A stretch of DNA of 46,834 bases from Actinomycetota bacterium (GCA_005779395.1 SXJP01000027.1:1-46834), one strand, 5' to 3'. Positions 15,180-24,393 are shown, counted from the stretch's first letter. Notes: generated by a model from the sequence alone, not told the origin. Numbers and translations: made by a program.

Positions 15180-17386
15180 TGGCGGTCGGTGCTACGACGA
15201 ACAGGTTGCCCGTAGCCCCGCCGGACGCGCTCCTTACCAGTCTGCTCGAACGGTTCCAGAATTGCCATCCGAACGCATCTACGACTCGTATCGAGCTTGC
15301 GTACGAGGTTGCGCTCCACGCTCACCGCGATCAGACCCGTCGCTCAGGGGATGCGTACATCACCCACCCGGTTGGAGTCGCTGGGGTATTAGCGGAACTT
15401 GGGTTAGACGACATCACCATCGCCGGAGCGTTGCTGCACGATGCTGTCGAAGACACTGAGGTCACGCTCGAAGATCTCGAACGCGATTTTGGTCCCGACA
15501 TTTCTGCGATCGTCGATGGCGTCACCAAGCTTGATCGCATCAAGTTCGATAGTCGCGAAGAGCAACAAGCGGCAACGATGCGAAAGATGCTCGTGGCTAT
15601 GGCCAAGGACATTCGCGTGCTCTTGATCAAGCTTGCCGACAGATTGCACAACATGCGCACGATTGCGTCTCTGCCGACAGATAAGCAACATCGAATCGCG
15701 CGCGAGACGCTCGACATCTATGCGCCGCTAGCACATCGGCTCGGAATCGGCGACGTGAAGTGGCAGCTTGAGGACCTGGCCTTCGCTGTGCTCCATCCGA
15801 AGCGGTACGCAGAGATCGACCAAATGGTCGCTGTGCGTGCTCCCGCTCGTGACGAACAAATCGCCGCAGCAATTGCCGAGGTGAAGGGTCGCCTTGCCGA
15901 GTTGCGTATCGAAGCAGACGTCACTGGTCGCACGAAGCACTACTGGTCCATCTACGAGAAGATGGTCATCCGCGGGCGCGAGTTCGCTGAGATTCACGAT
16001 CTTCTCGGCGTGCGCATCACAGTTGATTCTGTAAAAGACTGTTACGGGGCACTTGGCGCGATTCATGCGATGTGGAGGCCGGTGCAAGGCCGTTTCAAGG
16101 ATTACATAGCGATGCCGAAGTTCAACCTCTATCAGTCGTTGCATACGACAGTGGTCGGCGCCGACGGCAAGGCAGTCGAGTTTCAGATTCGCACAGACGA
16201 GATGCATCGCAGAGCCGAGTTCGGAGTTGCTGCGCACTGGGGCTACAAGGAATCGGTCAACCCAGGAACCGAAGATCTGGCCTGGTTGCAACGAATAGTC
16301 GACTGGCAGCGCGAGACCGAGGACCCCGCTGAGTTCATGGCTTCTCTGAAGTTCGATCTCGACACAGACGAAGTTTTCGTGTTTACCCCGAAAGGAAAAG
16401 TAATTACCTTGCCGACCGGCGCCACCGCCGTCGACTTCGCCTATGCGATCCATACCGAAATCGGCCATAGGTGCATCGGCGCGAGAATCAACGGCCGCCT
16501 CGTGCCACTCGACACAGTGCTCGCTTCAGGTGACACCGTCGAAGTGTTCTCTACAAAGGTCGAAGGCGCAGGGCCATCTCGCGACTGGTTGTTGTTCGCG
16601 ACGACTCCAAAGGCAAGTTCAAAAATCCGACAGTGGTTCTCACGGGAAAGACGGACAGACGCAATCGATCAGGGTCGTGACGAGCTTGCACGCGAGTTGC
16701 GCCGAGAGGGTCTTCCGGTAAGCCGGATGTCGAAGTCAGTTCCATTCGAGGCGCTGCTCGCGAAGATGAACCTCCCCGACCTCGACGCGCTGTACATCGC
16801 CATCGGAGAAGGTCATGTCACAGGGCGCGTCGTAGTACAGCGACTTCAGCGCGAGTTGAGCCACGGTGACGAGCAGATCCCGAGCACCGCACGTAGGCCT
16901 GGGCGCTCGCGAATGATTCCTGGTAGCGCTGGCGTACACGTCGAAGGACTCGACGATGTCATGGTGCGGTTGTCGAGGTGTTGCACGCCGGTCCCAGGTG
17001 ACGAGATCATGGGTTTTGTGACCCGCGGGCGCGGCGTGTCTGTGCATCGCACCGACTGCGCAAACGCCACAGGCCTTAGCGGCAACGGAGAACGTGTTAT
17101 AGAGGTCGAGTGGGACCGCGACTCTCCAGCCACTTATGTCGTATCAATTGAGATTGAGGCACTAGATCGCTCCAAATTGCTACGCGATATCGCAGACACT
17201 CTGTCTGAGCATCATGTCAATATCTTGCAGTGCGCTAGCAGAGTTCAATCCGACCGCATCGCGCGTTTCCGATTTGACTTCGAGCTAGCCGATCCAGACC
17301 ACCTCGACTCGATACTCAGCGCCGTAAAGCGAGTCGATTCTGTATACGACGTTTCTCGGGTCCTTCCGGGAGGCGAATCGACCTAG
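15179..17386 (+). CDS. relA: Bifunctional (p)ppGpp synthetase/hydrolase RelA/SpoT
   Basis: The 735-residue long RSH protein has an N-terminal HD hydrolase domain with HAHRDQTRRSGDAYITHP and the metal site LLHDAVEDT (HD at 87-88). The synthetase domain follows with TGRTKHYWSIYEKM, DLLGVRITVDSVKDCYGALG and FQIRTDEMHRRAEFGVAAHW. The TGS domain (FVFTPKGKVITLPTGATAVD), a Cys-containing region (RCCTPVPGDEIMGFVTRGRG) and a C-terminal ACT domain complete it. Both active sites look intact, so it should make and break the stringent-response alarmone in the cytosol. The start overlaps apt by one base. A short gap with no clear terminator precedes the pilin genes. Confidence 0.97.
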   Translation: MAVGATTNRLPVAPPDALLTSLLERFQNCHPNASTTRIELAYEVALHAHRDQTRRSGDAYITHPVGVAGVLAELGLDDITIAGALLHDAVEDTEVTLEDLERDFGPDISAIVDGVTKLDRIKFDSREEQQAATMRKMLVAMAKDIRVLLIKLADRLHNMRTIASLPTDKQHRIARETLDIYAPLAHRLGIGDVKWQLEDLAFAVLHPKRYAEIDQMVAVRAPARDEQIAAAIAEVKGRLAELRIEADVTGRTKHYWSIYEKMVIRGREFAEIHDLLGVRITVDSVKDCYGALGAIHAMWRPVQGRFKDYIAMPKFNLYQSLHTTVVGADGKAVEFQIRTDEMHRRAEFGVAAHWGYKESVNPGTEDLAWLQRIVDWQRETEDPAEFMASLKFDLDTDEVFVFTPKGKVITLPTGATAVDFAYAIHTEIGHRCIGARINGRLVPLDTVLASGDTVEVFSTKVEGAGPSRDWLLFATTPKASSKIRQWFSRERRTDAIDQGRDELARELRREGLPVSRMSKSVPFEALLAKMNLPDLDALYIAIGEGHVTGRVVVQRLQRELSHGDEQIPSTARRPGRSRMIPGSAGVHVEGLDDVMVRLSRCCTPVPGDEIMGFVTRGRGVSVHRTDCANATGLSGNGERVIEVEWDRDSPATYVVSIEIEALDRSKLLRDIADTLSEHHVNILQCASRVQSDRIARFRFDFELADPDHLDSILSAVKRVDSVYDVSRVLPGGEST

Positions 17387-17443
17387 GCGTATTGCCTTGA
17401 GCGCTTTGTTAAGTCTGTAGGCCATCTCAAGAAAACGCGATGA

Positions 17444-18736
17444 GTGGCCGTATATTCAAGGGTGTTCACTCTTAGTGAGAGAAGCTTCTGCGAAGCGCGC
17501 CGGTCACGTCGAGGGACAGACGGTGGTTTCACGTTGCTTGAGTTGGTCGCGGCTATCTCGATTCTTGCCATCGTCATTGGCGCGTTTGGAGCGTCGATCG
17601 CTCTCGGATTCAGAACTGTGGCATTGGCGCGTCAACGCCAGACCGCCGCAGACCTTGCTACTGCTCGCCTCGAACATTTGCGTAGCGTCCCGTACGACCA
17701 GATCGCCGTGAGTCCTGCGCCAACACATCAGTCAGACCCGACCAACCCTGACTATTTCGTGAGTGCTGACGCGCTCAGCTACGACGTAGATGGCGAAGGC
17801 ACGATCGAGCCTCTCATCATCGATGAGGTCGCTGGCGGGGTTCTCCATCTCGAAGACCCGGTGCAAGTCGGCTCGACGATCATGGAGATTTACCAGTACG
17901 CAACATGGGTCGATGATATTGCGATCGCTGGGACCCAAGACTACAAACGCGTAACCGTCGTCGTTCGGTATAAGGCGCCGTCGGTCCACGGCGTCAACAG
18001 GATCGTGCGCGCGAGTTCGTTCTTCGGTGTTGGCACAGTCACGATTGGCGGAGCGACAACTACGGCGCCAACCACGACCGTACCGTCAACAACGACGGTT
18101 CCAGAGACGACTACAACCATTCCCGCTGCATGTCCGGGCGATACCGCAGCACCAAGTGGTTCATTCACACTCAACGGGACGGCATCGGCAGAAGCTGGCT
18201 ACACAGCGGGAGCAAATGTCACGATCAATCTCAGCTTCACTGATCCATGCAACCCCGTGACCGCTCGCATCGCTAATGAAGTCGGCGACCCAGGCACGTG
18301 GTTCGTATACGACTCGGAGAATCCAACTGTTTCTTGGGCGTTGAGCGCCGGAGACGGGACGAAGGCGGTCCACATCGAGGTCAGTGACGTCGCTGGTAAC
18401 TCAACTCTCACATCGAACGCTGCAATCATCCTCGACTCGACTCAGCCGACATCGCCAGACGAACTTGATCGCAGCGTCTCATGCGTTGGCGCGAATAGGA
18501 CCGTCAGTCTGACTTGGGACGTGGCAACCGACGCCAACCTGCGCGGTTACCGGATCTACCGCAGCACCGACGGAACAACCTGGAGTGTCCTTACAACGAC
18601 AACGGCTCAAAATATTTCCAATACACACAGCAAGACCCTCGACAGCGTCCGGTATTACGTGGTCGCATATGACAAGGCGGGCAATGAGAGTGCAGCGACG
18701 AATTTGGTCTCACTCAAAAAAAACCAGTGCATCTAG
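17444..18736 (+). CDS. Type IV prepilin-like protein with Thr hinge and FN3-like C-terminus
   Basis: The 430-residue protein has a class III prepilin signal: GG|FTLLELV with Glu at +5, followed by the hydrophobic helix VAAISILAIVIGAFGASIALGF. The processing site is after Gly28 from the GTG at 17444. An alternative GTG at 17462 would give a 22-residue leader and lies 5 bases after a TATATT box. The early extracytoplasmic part (about 60-200) is pilin-like. A Thr/Pro hinge (nucleotides about 18050-18130) leads to a domain with SGSFTLNGTASAEAG. The last about 95 residues resemble a fibronectin type III fold (RTVSLTWDVATDANLRGYRI, YYVVAYDKAGNESA). This looks like a large minor pilin with adhesin-type modules. 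Surface location is inferred. Confidence 0.8.
   Translation: MAVYSRVFTLSERSFCEARRSRRGTDGGFTLLELVAAISILAIVIGAFGASIALGFRTVALARQRQTAADLATARLEHLRSVPYDQIAVSPAPTHQSDPTNPDYFVSADALSYDVDGEGTIEPLIIDEVAGGVLHLEDPVQVGSTIMEIYQYATWVDDIAIAGTQDYKRVTVVVRYKAPSVHGVNRIVRASSFFGVGTVTIGGATTTAPTTTVPSTTTVPETTTTIPAACPGDTAAPSGSFTLNGTASAEAGYTAGANVTINLSFTDPCNPVTARIANEVGDPGTWFVYDSENPTVSWALSAGDGTKAVHIEVSDVAGNSTLTSNAAIILDSTQPTSPDELDRSVSCVGANRTVSLTWDVATDANLRGYRIYRSTDGTTWSVLTTTTAQNISNTHSKTLDSVRYYVVAYDKAGNESAATNLVSLKKNQCI
17451..17456 (+). promoter_or_regulatory. -10-like box TATATT near prepilin start
   Basis: TATATT lies 5 bases before the in-frame GTG at 17462 and inside the frame if the GTG at 17444 is used. If it is the -10 box, the pilin would start at 17462 on a leaderless message. 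Confidence 0.3.
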
Positions 18737-19232
18737 ATATGAGTCACGAACGGCTCAGTTCGGAGCGTCACTACTCGAGGTGACAATCACAGTGAGCCTC
18801 GTCCTCGCGGTGATGGGCGTGATTCTGAGTTCTCTGACAAGCGCCCAGCGCAGCGAGCGATTCGTCGCCGACCGCACGGAGGCACTCGACACCATGCGTA
18901 GCGCGATCGCTCGGTTCACCAAAGATGTGCGACAGGGCGACGCGATGGACCTTGGCGCTTCGCCGAGCCACATCGAGTTCGACACCTACGTGCAAGGCGT
19001 AGCGGCGCATGTCGTATACGACGCTTCTGCAGGGGTGCTTACGCGGAGCGTCGGCGCGGACCCAGCCGAAACACTGATTGATCGGCTAGCTACAGACGAA
19101 ATATTTTCGTTCGAGCCGACGGCAGAAACTGCTGAGGTAGTCACGATCTTGTTAGAAGTTGAGCCGCTCACCTCGCCCGATACGACAATCGAACTTACCT
19201 CAGAGGTGCGTATGCGAAACCAGGAGAACTAA
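18684..19232 (+). CDS. Type IV prepilin-like minor pilin
   Basis: The 182-residue protein has a prepilin cleavage site FG|ASLLEVT with Glu at +5, then a hydrophobic helix (TVSLVLAVMGVILSSL). The leader is basic and 27 residues long if it starts at the ATG at 18684, which has AAGGCGG at 18673-18679. This start lies about 50 bases inside the end of the previous gene in another frame. No ATG, GTG or TTG exists in this frame between 18693 and the cleavage site, so the overlap is probably real. The remainder has a PulJ/PilW-like look (TEALDTMRSAIARFTKDVRQGDAM) but no catalytic motif. It shares an operon with both flanking pilin genes, and its TAA overlaps the next ATG. Confidence 0.78.
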   Translation: MRVQRRIWSHSKKTSASRYESRTAQFGASLLEVTITVSLVLAVMGVILSSLTSAQRSERFVADRTEALDTMRSAIARFTKDVRQGDAMDLGASPSHIEFDTYVQGVAAHVVYDASAGVLTRSVGADPAETLIDRLATDEIFSFEPTAETAEVVTILLEVEPLTSPDTTIELTSEVRMRNQEN

Positions 19233-20593
19233 TGGCCACCGCGAAAAGAAACGAAGGTGGTTTCGCGATGATCACGGCGATGCTCGTTATCGCGATGAGT
19301 TCGGCTTTGGCTCTGATCGTTCTTACTAACGGGCAGCACGCCGACAGGTCGAGTCAGCGTGGCCGCAACTGGGAACTCAGCATTCAGCACGCCGAAGCAG
19401 GAGTGCAACAAGCGATTACAAGACTGCAGGAAACTGGTGGGGCAGTACCGCCGCCATTTTCTGGCACAACTGCCGAAGGTAGCTACGACGTGAGCATCAC
19501 TTACCTAGGGCGGAATCGCTACCAGATCGACGCCAGCGGGACCGCAGGAATCCAAAGCGCTCTCGCTACTTCGCGATCGATTCGCGTGATTATTGGGCCA
19601 CCAAAGTCGTTCAAATATGCGCTTTTCTCATTCACGGATATCGACACAAAAAACAATGACTATGTCGATGGGGACATCTGGGCGAATGGCAGCGTTAGGG
19701 TCGACCAGAACGACGAGGTGACAGGAGCGATCAACGCAGCCACCGGTTGGGTGTACTTAGACAACGGCTCGACTGTCGGAGGCGACGTGCTCGCCGGGGG
19801 ATACGACCCGGCGACAGGCAACTCCGTTGAGGTATCGACCGGTGCGCACATCGTCGGTAATACAACAGCAGCGTCGACAGTGCCTAACTGCATGGACGAT
19901 CCAGTGCGCCTCAACTACAAGGTTGACCTAACGGGAAACGTTGGTGGCCACCTAAAGACATGGGGCCATAAAACCGGCGGAGGTACTGCTGGAACAATTT
20001 CCGAAGGCATATGTGTTGCGGCCCCTGCAACGAAACCCATGCCTCTCTTTACGTTCAACCCTGCCAACTATTTCACGGCGCCTATCGAATTCGCGGATGT
20101 CGCAAGCTTCAACGCCTGGATCGCTCTCCATGGCACGAACCTGTCTGGCACCTTCTACGTGCGTGGTGCTGGAGCTATCGATATCAACGGTGTGACAATC
20201 GGCGGTGACACTACGATCATTGCCGAATCGGCAGCCATCGACGCGTTCGGTGGCGTCGGAATCAGTGGCGCCAACTCCTCCGACAAACTCCTCGTGCTTG
20301 TCAGCTACTACCAGCCGGCGGCTGGGAGCGCATGCACAAACAACGGTGGTAATCCTCTCGACTGCGCCATCGGCCTCAAAAATAACTTTGCTCCGACAGA
20401 CAACACGGCGACGTTGCTATTTGCTCCAAATGGTCCTGTGGCGTTCAAGAACAACGCCGACTTTTATGGCGCTGCTTACGCGAACGACATAGTCCTCAAG
20501 AACAACATGAACCTCGTTTACGACGAAAGGGTCGACCAGATAGTTGGTTTTGGGGCAGTGACGCTTGAGACCGAGAGTTGGGTCGAACTCTAG
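19232..20593 (+). CDS. PilX-like pilus assembly protein, large
   Basis: The 453-residue protein starts GGFAMITAMLVIAMSSALALIVL, a PilX-type N-terminal helix that lacks the Glu+5 of true prepilins. The sequence HAEAGVQQAITRLQE follows, as in PilX N-terminal domains. The rest is a Gly/Asn/Asp/Thr-rich region with repeated short turns (DGDIWANGSVRVDQNDEVTG, VGGDVLAGGYD, IGGDTTIIAESAAI) that reads like a right-handed beta-solenoid. Four cysteines occur in the second half. It is likely a surface or pilus-tip component made with the two upstream prepilins; the exact role is not known. It is the last gene before the hisS promoter. Confidence 0.75.
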   Translation: MATAKRNEGGFAMITAMLVIAMSSALALIVLTNGQHADRSSQRGRNWELSIQHAEAGVQQAITRLQETGGAVPPPFSGTTAEGSYDVSITYLGRNRYQIDASGTAGIQSALATSRSIRVIIGPPKSFKYALFSFTDIDTKNNDYVDGDIWANGSVRVDQNDEVTGAINAATGWVYLDNGSTVGGDVLAGGYDPATGNSVEVSTGAHIVGNTTAASTVPNCMDDPVRLNYKVDLTGNVGGHLKTWGHKTGGGTAGTISEGICVAAPATKPMPLFTFNPANYFTAPIEFADVASFNAWIALHGTNLSGTFYVRGAGAIDINGVTIGGDTTIIAESAAIDAFGGVGISGANSSDKLLVLVSYYQPAAGSACTNNGGNPLDCAIGLKNNFAPTDNTATLLFAPNGPVAFKNNADFYGAAYANDIVLKNNMNLVYDERVDQIVGFGAVTLETESWVEL

Positions 20594-20640
20594 AAACCTG
20601 AGCTCTTCGCAATCGTCCAATCTGTTGAAGGGTGCGTCGG

Positions 20641-20646
20641 TAGGAT
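20641..20646 (+). promoter_or_regulatory. -10-like box TAGGAT before hisS
   Basis: TAGGAT lies 10 bases before the hisS ATG at 20657 in a 63-base gap. There is no Shine-Dalgarno close to the start. It is a candidate promoter for hisS-aspS. Confidence 0.35.
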
Positions 20647-20656
20647 CAAGCCGACT

Positions 20657-21946
20657 ATGGCCACTGATTCCGATGCAGCGCTTGGCCGCGACGTTTTTCG
20701 TGCACCCAAAGGCACCCGGGACGTCCTAGCGCCAGAGTCCGATCGCTGGATCGAAATCATCACTCGTTTCGGGGCTAGAGCACGCCGCTACGGCTACGGG
20801 CTTGTTATCACTCCAGTATTTGAGCACTACGAGGTTTTTGCGCGGATTGGCGAAAGTACGGATGTCGTCTCGAAGGAGATGTACGACTTTTTGGACAAAG
20901 GCGACCGCAGGATTGCGCTTCGCCCCGAAGGGACTGCTGGCGCTGTTCGGGCTTATGTCGAACACAGGCCGACACCACCATGGAAGGTCTTTTATGTAGC
21001 GCCGAATTTCCGCTACGAACGGCCACAGGCTGGTCGCTATCGACAGCACTATCAGATCGGCGCCGAGGTCATGGGCGTCGATGATCCAGCTGTCGATGTC
21101 GAAATGATCGACCTTCTCGGCGGTTTTTATCGAGAGATCGGTCTCAACTCTGTGCGCCTAGTCATCAACTCGATGGGCGATGCCGAGACTCGGAGGCGTT
21201 ATCGGGAAGTTTTGCTCGAGTACTGGCGCGCTCATTCGACCCTGCTTGGCGACACGATGGAACGAGCCGAACAAAATCCGTTGCGCGTGCTCGACAGCAA
21301 GAAACCAGAGTTTAAGGAAATGCTGCAACACGCCCCGCAGATCACGGAGTACCTAACTGACTCAGCAGGCAACCACTTCGAGCAGGTGCAAGCCGGTTTG
21401 CGAAGCATCGGCAATCACTTTGAAGTCGAACCTCGATTGGTCAGAGGACTCGACTACTACACGAGCACCCTTTTTGAGTTCCGGAGCGATTCGTTAGCCG
21501 CCGGGCAAGACACCGTCGGCGGCGGCGGACGCTACGACAAACTCGCCCAAGAAATGGGCGGGCCTGCCACGCCGGCTATCGGATTCGGATGCGGTGTCGA
21601 ACGTTTGTTAATCGTGGCCGATGCAGATGGTGCGCTCGCGCCGAGTCCAGCGCGGGTCGATGCTTACGTTGTCGACGCAGTTGGTACTGCAGATGTAGTC
21701 GTTTTGCTACACGAGTTGCGCGAGGCAGGTGTGGCTAGCGACAGGGCTTACGGTGGTCGCTCGCTGAAGAAGCAGTGGGCAGCCGCAGATAAGAGCGGCG
21801 CACGATACGGAGTCATGCTCGCGCCGCGCGAGATGGAGACTGGTCACGTAGTCGTCAAAGACCTGACCAATGGCCAACAGATAGAAATTCGCCGCGATGA
21901 AGTCGCTGCGTGGATAGCTGTGAACACCCAGAGGAGAGATTTCTAG
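20657..21946 (+). CDS. hisS: Histidine--tRNA ligase
   Basis: The 429-residue class II synthetase charges tRNA-His. Motif 1 lies around ITPVFEHYEVFARIGESTD. Motif 2 is in FYVAPNFRYERPQAGRYRQHYQ, the histidine-specific sequences are GLDYYTSTLFEF and GGGGRYDKL, and motif 3 is GFGCGVERLLIV. The C-terminal anticodon-binding domain starts around residue 330 (VDAYVVDAVGTADVVVLLHE). An extra N-terminal segment (about 12 residues) precedes FRAPKGTRDVLAPE. aspS begins on the next base after the TAG stop, the common hisS-aspS pair. Confidence 0.97.
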   Translation: MATDSDAALGRDVFRAPKGTRDVLAPESDRWIEIITRFGARARRYGYGLVITPVFEHYEVFARIGESTDVVSKEMYDFLDKGDRRIALRPEGTAGAVRAYVEHRPTPPWKVFYVAPNFRYERPQAGRYRQHYQIGAEVMGVDDPAVDVEMIDLLGGFYREIGLNSVRLVINSMGDAETRRRYREVLLEYWRAHSTLLGDTMERAEQNPLRVLDSKKPEFKEMLQHAPQITEYLTDSAGNHFEQVQAGLRSIGNHFEVEPRLVRGLDYYTSTLFEFRSDSLAAGQDTVGGGGRYDKLAQEMGGPATPAIGFGCGVERLLIVADADGALAPSPARVDAYVVDAVGTADVVVLLHELREAGVASDRAYGGRSLKKQWAAADKSGARYGVMLAPREMETGHVVVKDLTNGQQIEIRRDEVAAWIAVNTQRRDF

Positions 21947-23698
21947 ATGATGCGCACCCATCGTGGCGGCGAACTCAAGACAAGCGATGTTGGGACCACC
22001 GTAGTCATGTGCGGCTGGGTTGGTAACCGTCGCGATCACGGCGGAGTGATCTTTGTAGATCTTCGAGATTCGAGCGGCATCATCCAGGTCGTAATCGACC
22101 CTTCCGACGAGGGACTCGATGTGGGTCGCAGACTTCGCAACGAGTGGGTCTTGCGAGTTACGGGTTCCGTGCGTGAACGTCCAGCAGGCACAACTAACGA
22201 CGACATGGCTACAGGCCAGATCGAAGTCGGCGCCGTAGCGGTAGAGGTGCTCTCAGAGTCAGAGCCGATTCCATTTCCACTCGACGACCGCGTCGAAGTC
22301 GACGAGAACTTGCGCCTGCGCCATCGCTACTTAGACCTTCGACGCGACGCAATGCAATCGAACTTGCGCTTAAGAGCGCGTGTTAACAGCGCAGTTCGGC
22401 TTGCGATGGAGGCCCAGGGTTTTTGCGAAATCGAGACGCCGATGCTCATAGCGAGCACGCCAGAAGGTGCGCGCGACTTCGTCGTGCCGAGCAGGCTCAA
22501 GCCAGGCAACTTCTACGCTTTGCCTCAGAGTCCGCAGTTGTTCAAGCAGTTACTCATGGTCGGCGGCTTCGATCGTTACTTTCAGATCGCGCGGTGTTTA
22601 CGCGATGAGGACTTGCGGGCCGATCGGCAGTTCGAGTTCATGCAGCTCGACCTAGAGATGAGCTTCGCCGATCAGCAGGACGTGATCGAGGCAACTTCGA
22701 AGGCGGTCGTAGCAGCAGCGAAGGCAGCTCGTCCAGACGCCGCAGTTGGCGAAGTTGGCCGCATTACATGGCATGAAGCCATGGATCGTTTCGGGTCGGA
22801 TAAGCCAGACATTCGTTTCGGCATGGAACTCACAGAGCTAACGGCCATCTTCTCGGCAACTGAGTTCCGCGCGTTCGCGGATGTCGAAGCCGTCAAAGGG
22901 ATCTGCGTTCCGGGTGAAGCCGATGCGACCCGGTCGAAAGTTGATGCGCTGGTCGATCGCGCCAAGCAATTGGGTGCTGCTGGCCTCGTTTGGATGCGGG
23001 TCCGCGACACCGAAAATGGCGTCGACCTCGAAAGTCCTGTTGCGAAGTTTCTAACCGAAACCGAGCGCAAAGCCGTCGTTGTGGCGCTTGGCGCCGTCCC
23101 CGGTGACCTCGTATTGATCGCTTCTGGCGAACGCCACAAGACCTGCCAGATTCTTGGTCAGATCAGGCTCGACCTTGGGCGGCCGCCTGTCACCGAAGGG
23201 CTGGCATTTGTCTGGGTTGTTGACTTCCCGCTGTTTGAAGGTCTAACCGACGACGGCAAGCCAATTCCTGCGCACCACCCGTTCACTATGCCGCACGCCG
23301 AAGACATCGATCGGCTCGAATCAGACCCATTATCGGTGCGAAGCCAGGCTTACGACCTTGTACTAAACGGTTGGGAACTTGGCTCTGGCAGCGTTCGGAT
23401 TTATCGGCCAGATATTCAGCAGAGAATATTTTCGATGCTCGGCATCGAAGCAGAAGAAGCGCACTCCAAGTTCGGCTTTCTGCTTGACGCATTTGCATAC
23501 GGTGCGCCGCCGCACGCTGGGTTCGCGTTCGGGCTCGACCGTCTCGTAGCAATCCTTGCGGGCGAAGAAAACATCCGCGAAGTCATCGCGTTCCCGAAAA
23601 CTCAGAGTGGTACCGACCCGCTAACGAACGCGCCGACAGCTGTAGACGACAAACAACTCGGCGAGCTCGGACTGCGGTTGCTACCCAAGAAAGCCTGA
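21947..23698 (+). CDS. aspS: Aspartate--tRNA ligase
   Basis: The 583-residue bacterial-type AspRS has an N-terminal OB-fold anticodon domain (VVMCGWVGNRRDHGGVIFVDLRD). Motif 2 is FQIARCLRDEDLRADRQFEF, the bacterial GAD insertion spans about 290-400, and HHPFTMPH and motif 3 GFAFGLDRLVAIL lie at the C-terminal end. Two adjacent ATGs are possible starts (21947 and 21950). GAGGAGAGA just upstream, inside the end of hisS, would serve as ribosome binding site. Whether it is discriminating or also charges tRNA-Asn cannot be judged here; no gatCAB genes are in view. Confidence 0.97.
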   Translation: MMRTHRGGELKTSDVGTTVVMCGWVGNRRDHGGVIFVDLRDSSGIIQVVIDPSDEGLDVGRRLRNEWVLRVTGSVRERPAGTTNDDMATGQIEVGAVAVEVLSESEPIPFPLDDRVEVDENLRLRHRYLDLRRDAMQSNLRLRARVNSAVRLAMEAQGFCEIETPMLIASTPEGARDFVVPSRLKPGNFYALPQSPQLFKQLLMVGGFDRYFQIARCLRDEDLRADRQFEFMQLDLEMSFADQQDVIEATSKAVVAAAKAARPDAAVGEVGRITWHEAMDRFGSDKPDIRFGMELTELTAIFSATEFRAFADVEAVKGICVPGEADATRSKVDALVDRAKQLGAAGLVWMRVRDTENGVDLESPVAKFLTETERKAVVVALGAVPGDLVLIASGERHKTCQILGQIRLDLGRPPVTEGLAFVWVVDFPLFEGLTDDGKPIPAHHPFTMPHAEDIDRLESDPLSVRSQAYDLVLNGWELGSGSVRIYRPDIQQRIFSMLGIEAEEAHSKFGFLLDAFAYGAPPHAGFAFGLDRLVAILAGEENIREVIAFPKTQSGTDPLTNAPTAVDDKQLGELGLRLLPKKA

Positions 23699-23729
23699 GG
23701 TGCCGCGCGCTGAGCGCACACGACACCTC
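23697..23729. terminator. Possible bidirectional stem-loop between convergent genes
   Basis: GAGGTG (23697-23702) pairs with CACCTC (23724-23729), and an inner GCGC-TGA-GCGC hairpin sits at 23707-23717. It falls in the 53-base gap between convergent aspS and the minus-strand membrane gene, where a shared terminator would be expected. There is no T-run on either side, so the call is weak. Confidence 0.3.
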
Positions 23730-23751
23730 GTGGATTCTCTGGTCGTGCTAG

Positions 23752-24288
23752 CTACACCATCGCGACCGGTGGTGGTGGAGGAGTAGCCGCGGTTGGCTTC
23801 TTGAGTGAACTAATCCCGTTTGCATACAGCGTTGTGTGACGCGCGTGTAACCGGAACAGGATTAGGCCAGCAATGACCGAAATAAGTCCGCGAATTACTG
23901 CGTTGAGCGACGAGTTCCGGATCTGGCCACGTAGCTCAGAGCGGACCTCTGTGATTCCCTTGCTAATGGCGCCGAAGCCCTCAGCATCCATACCCGAATT
24001 GTCACGCATGCAATCCGACCGCGATTCGTAATAGTCGTCTTCTTGCCAATGGTCGCAGTAGTCAGACGCAGAATCGTTCGACTGTTCTCGCATGATGTCG
24101 AGAATGCCATCGGCGATATTGCTCGCCCCGATACCGATGCGGTCGACGGCGTCGCGGTGGCCCAAGTCGGGCGCAATCGCATGAACGATGCCGACTCCAA
24201 CTGCCACGGTCCCCATTGCGATGAGGACGATGCTCACGAAACACATCAGGTACAGGTACATAGAGCGAACCCAGGTTGATTCTTCCAT
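23752..24288 (-). CDS. Hypothetical two-helix membrane protein
   Basis: This is the only convincing minus-strand gene in the window (178 residues). The ATG at 24288-24286 is chosen over an upstream in-frame start because GGAGG lies 7 bases before it and the product then begins MEESTWVRSMYLYLMCF. A first membrane helix spans about 10-32. A soluble segment follows, with an acidic, Asp/Tyr-rich stretch containing two cysteines (YCDHWQEDDYYESRSDC). A second helix is at about 132-150 (AVIRGLISVIAGLILFRLHA), and the tail is Pro-rich (TPPPPPVAMV). No family was recognised with confidence. The strand switch and its good Shine-Dalgarno set it apart from its neighbours. Confidence 0.72.
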   Translation of the reverse strand: MEESTWVRSMYLYLMCFVSIVLIAMGTVAVGVGIVHAIAPDLGHRDAVDRIGIGASNIADGILDIMREQSNDSASDYCDHWQEDDYYESRSDCMRDNSGMDAEGFGAISKGITEVRSELRGQIRNSSLNAVIRGLISVIAGLILFRLHARHTTLYANGISSLKKPTAATPPPPPVAMV

Positions 24289-24295
24289 TGTGGAA

Positions 24296-24300
24296 CCTCC
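24296..24300 (-). promoter_or_regulatory. Shine-Dalgarno GGAGG deciding a start
   Basis: On the minus strand GGAGG is followed by 7 bases and then ATG (24288). This fixes the start of the membrane protein gene and excludes the longer frame that opens at 24366. Confidence 0.75.
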
Positions 24301-24393
24301 GGTTATGTCACGAAATCGTTGGCGAAATGGTGGACGAACCGTATCGCCAAGTAGCGGCGCCGACAAGGATGGCGGCCGAGATGCGATTTCTCG

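Noticed and set aside
15728..16468. A 246-residue minus-strand frame inside relA
   Set aside because: It lies antisense to the conserved synthetase domain and has no independent support.
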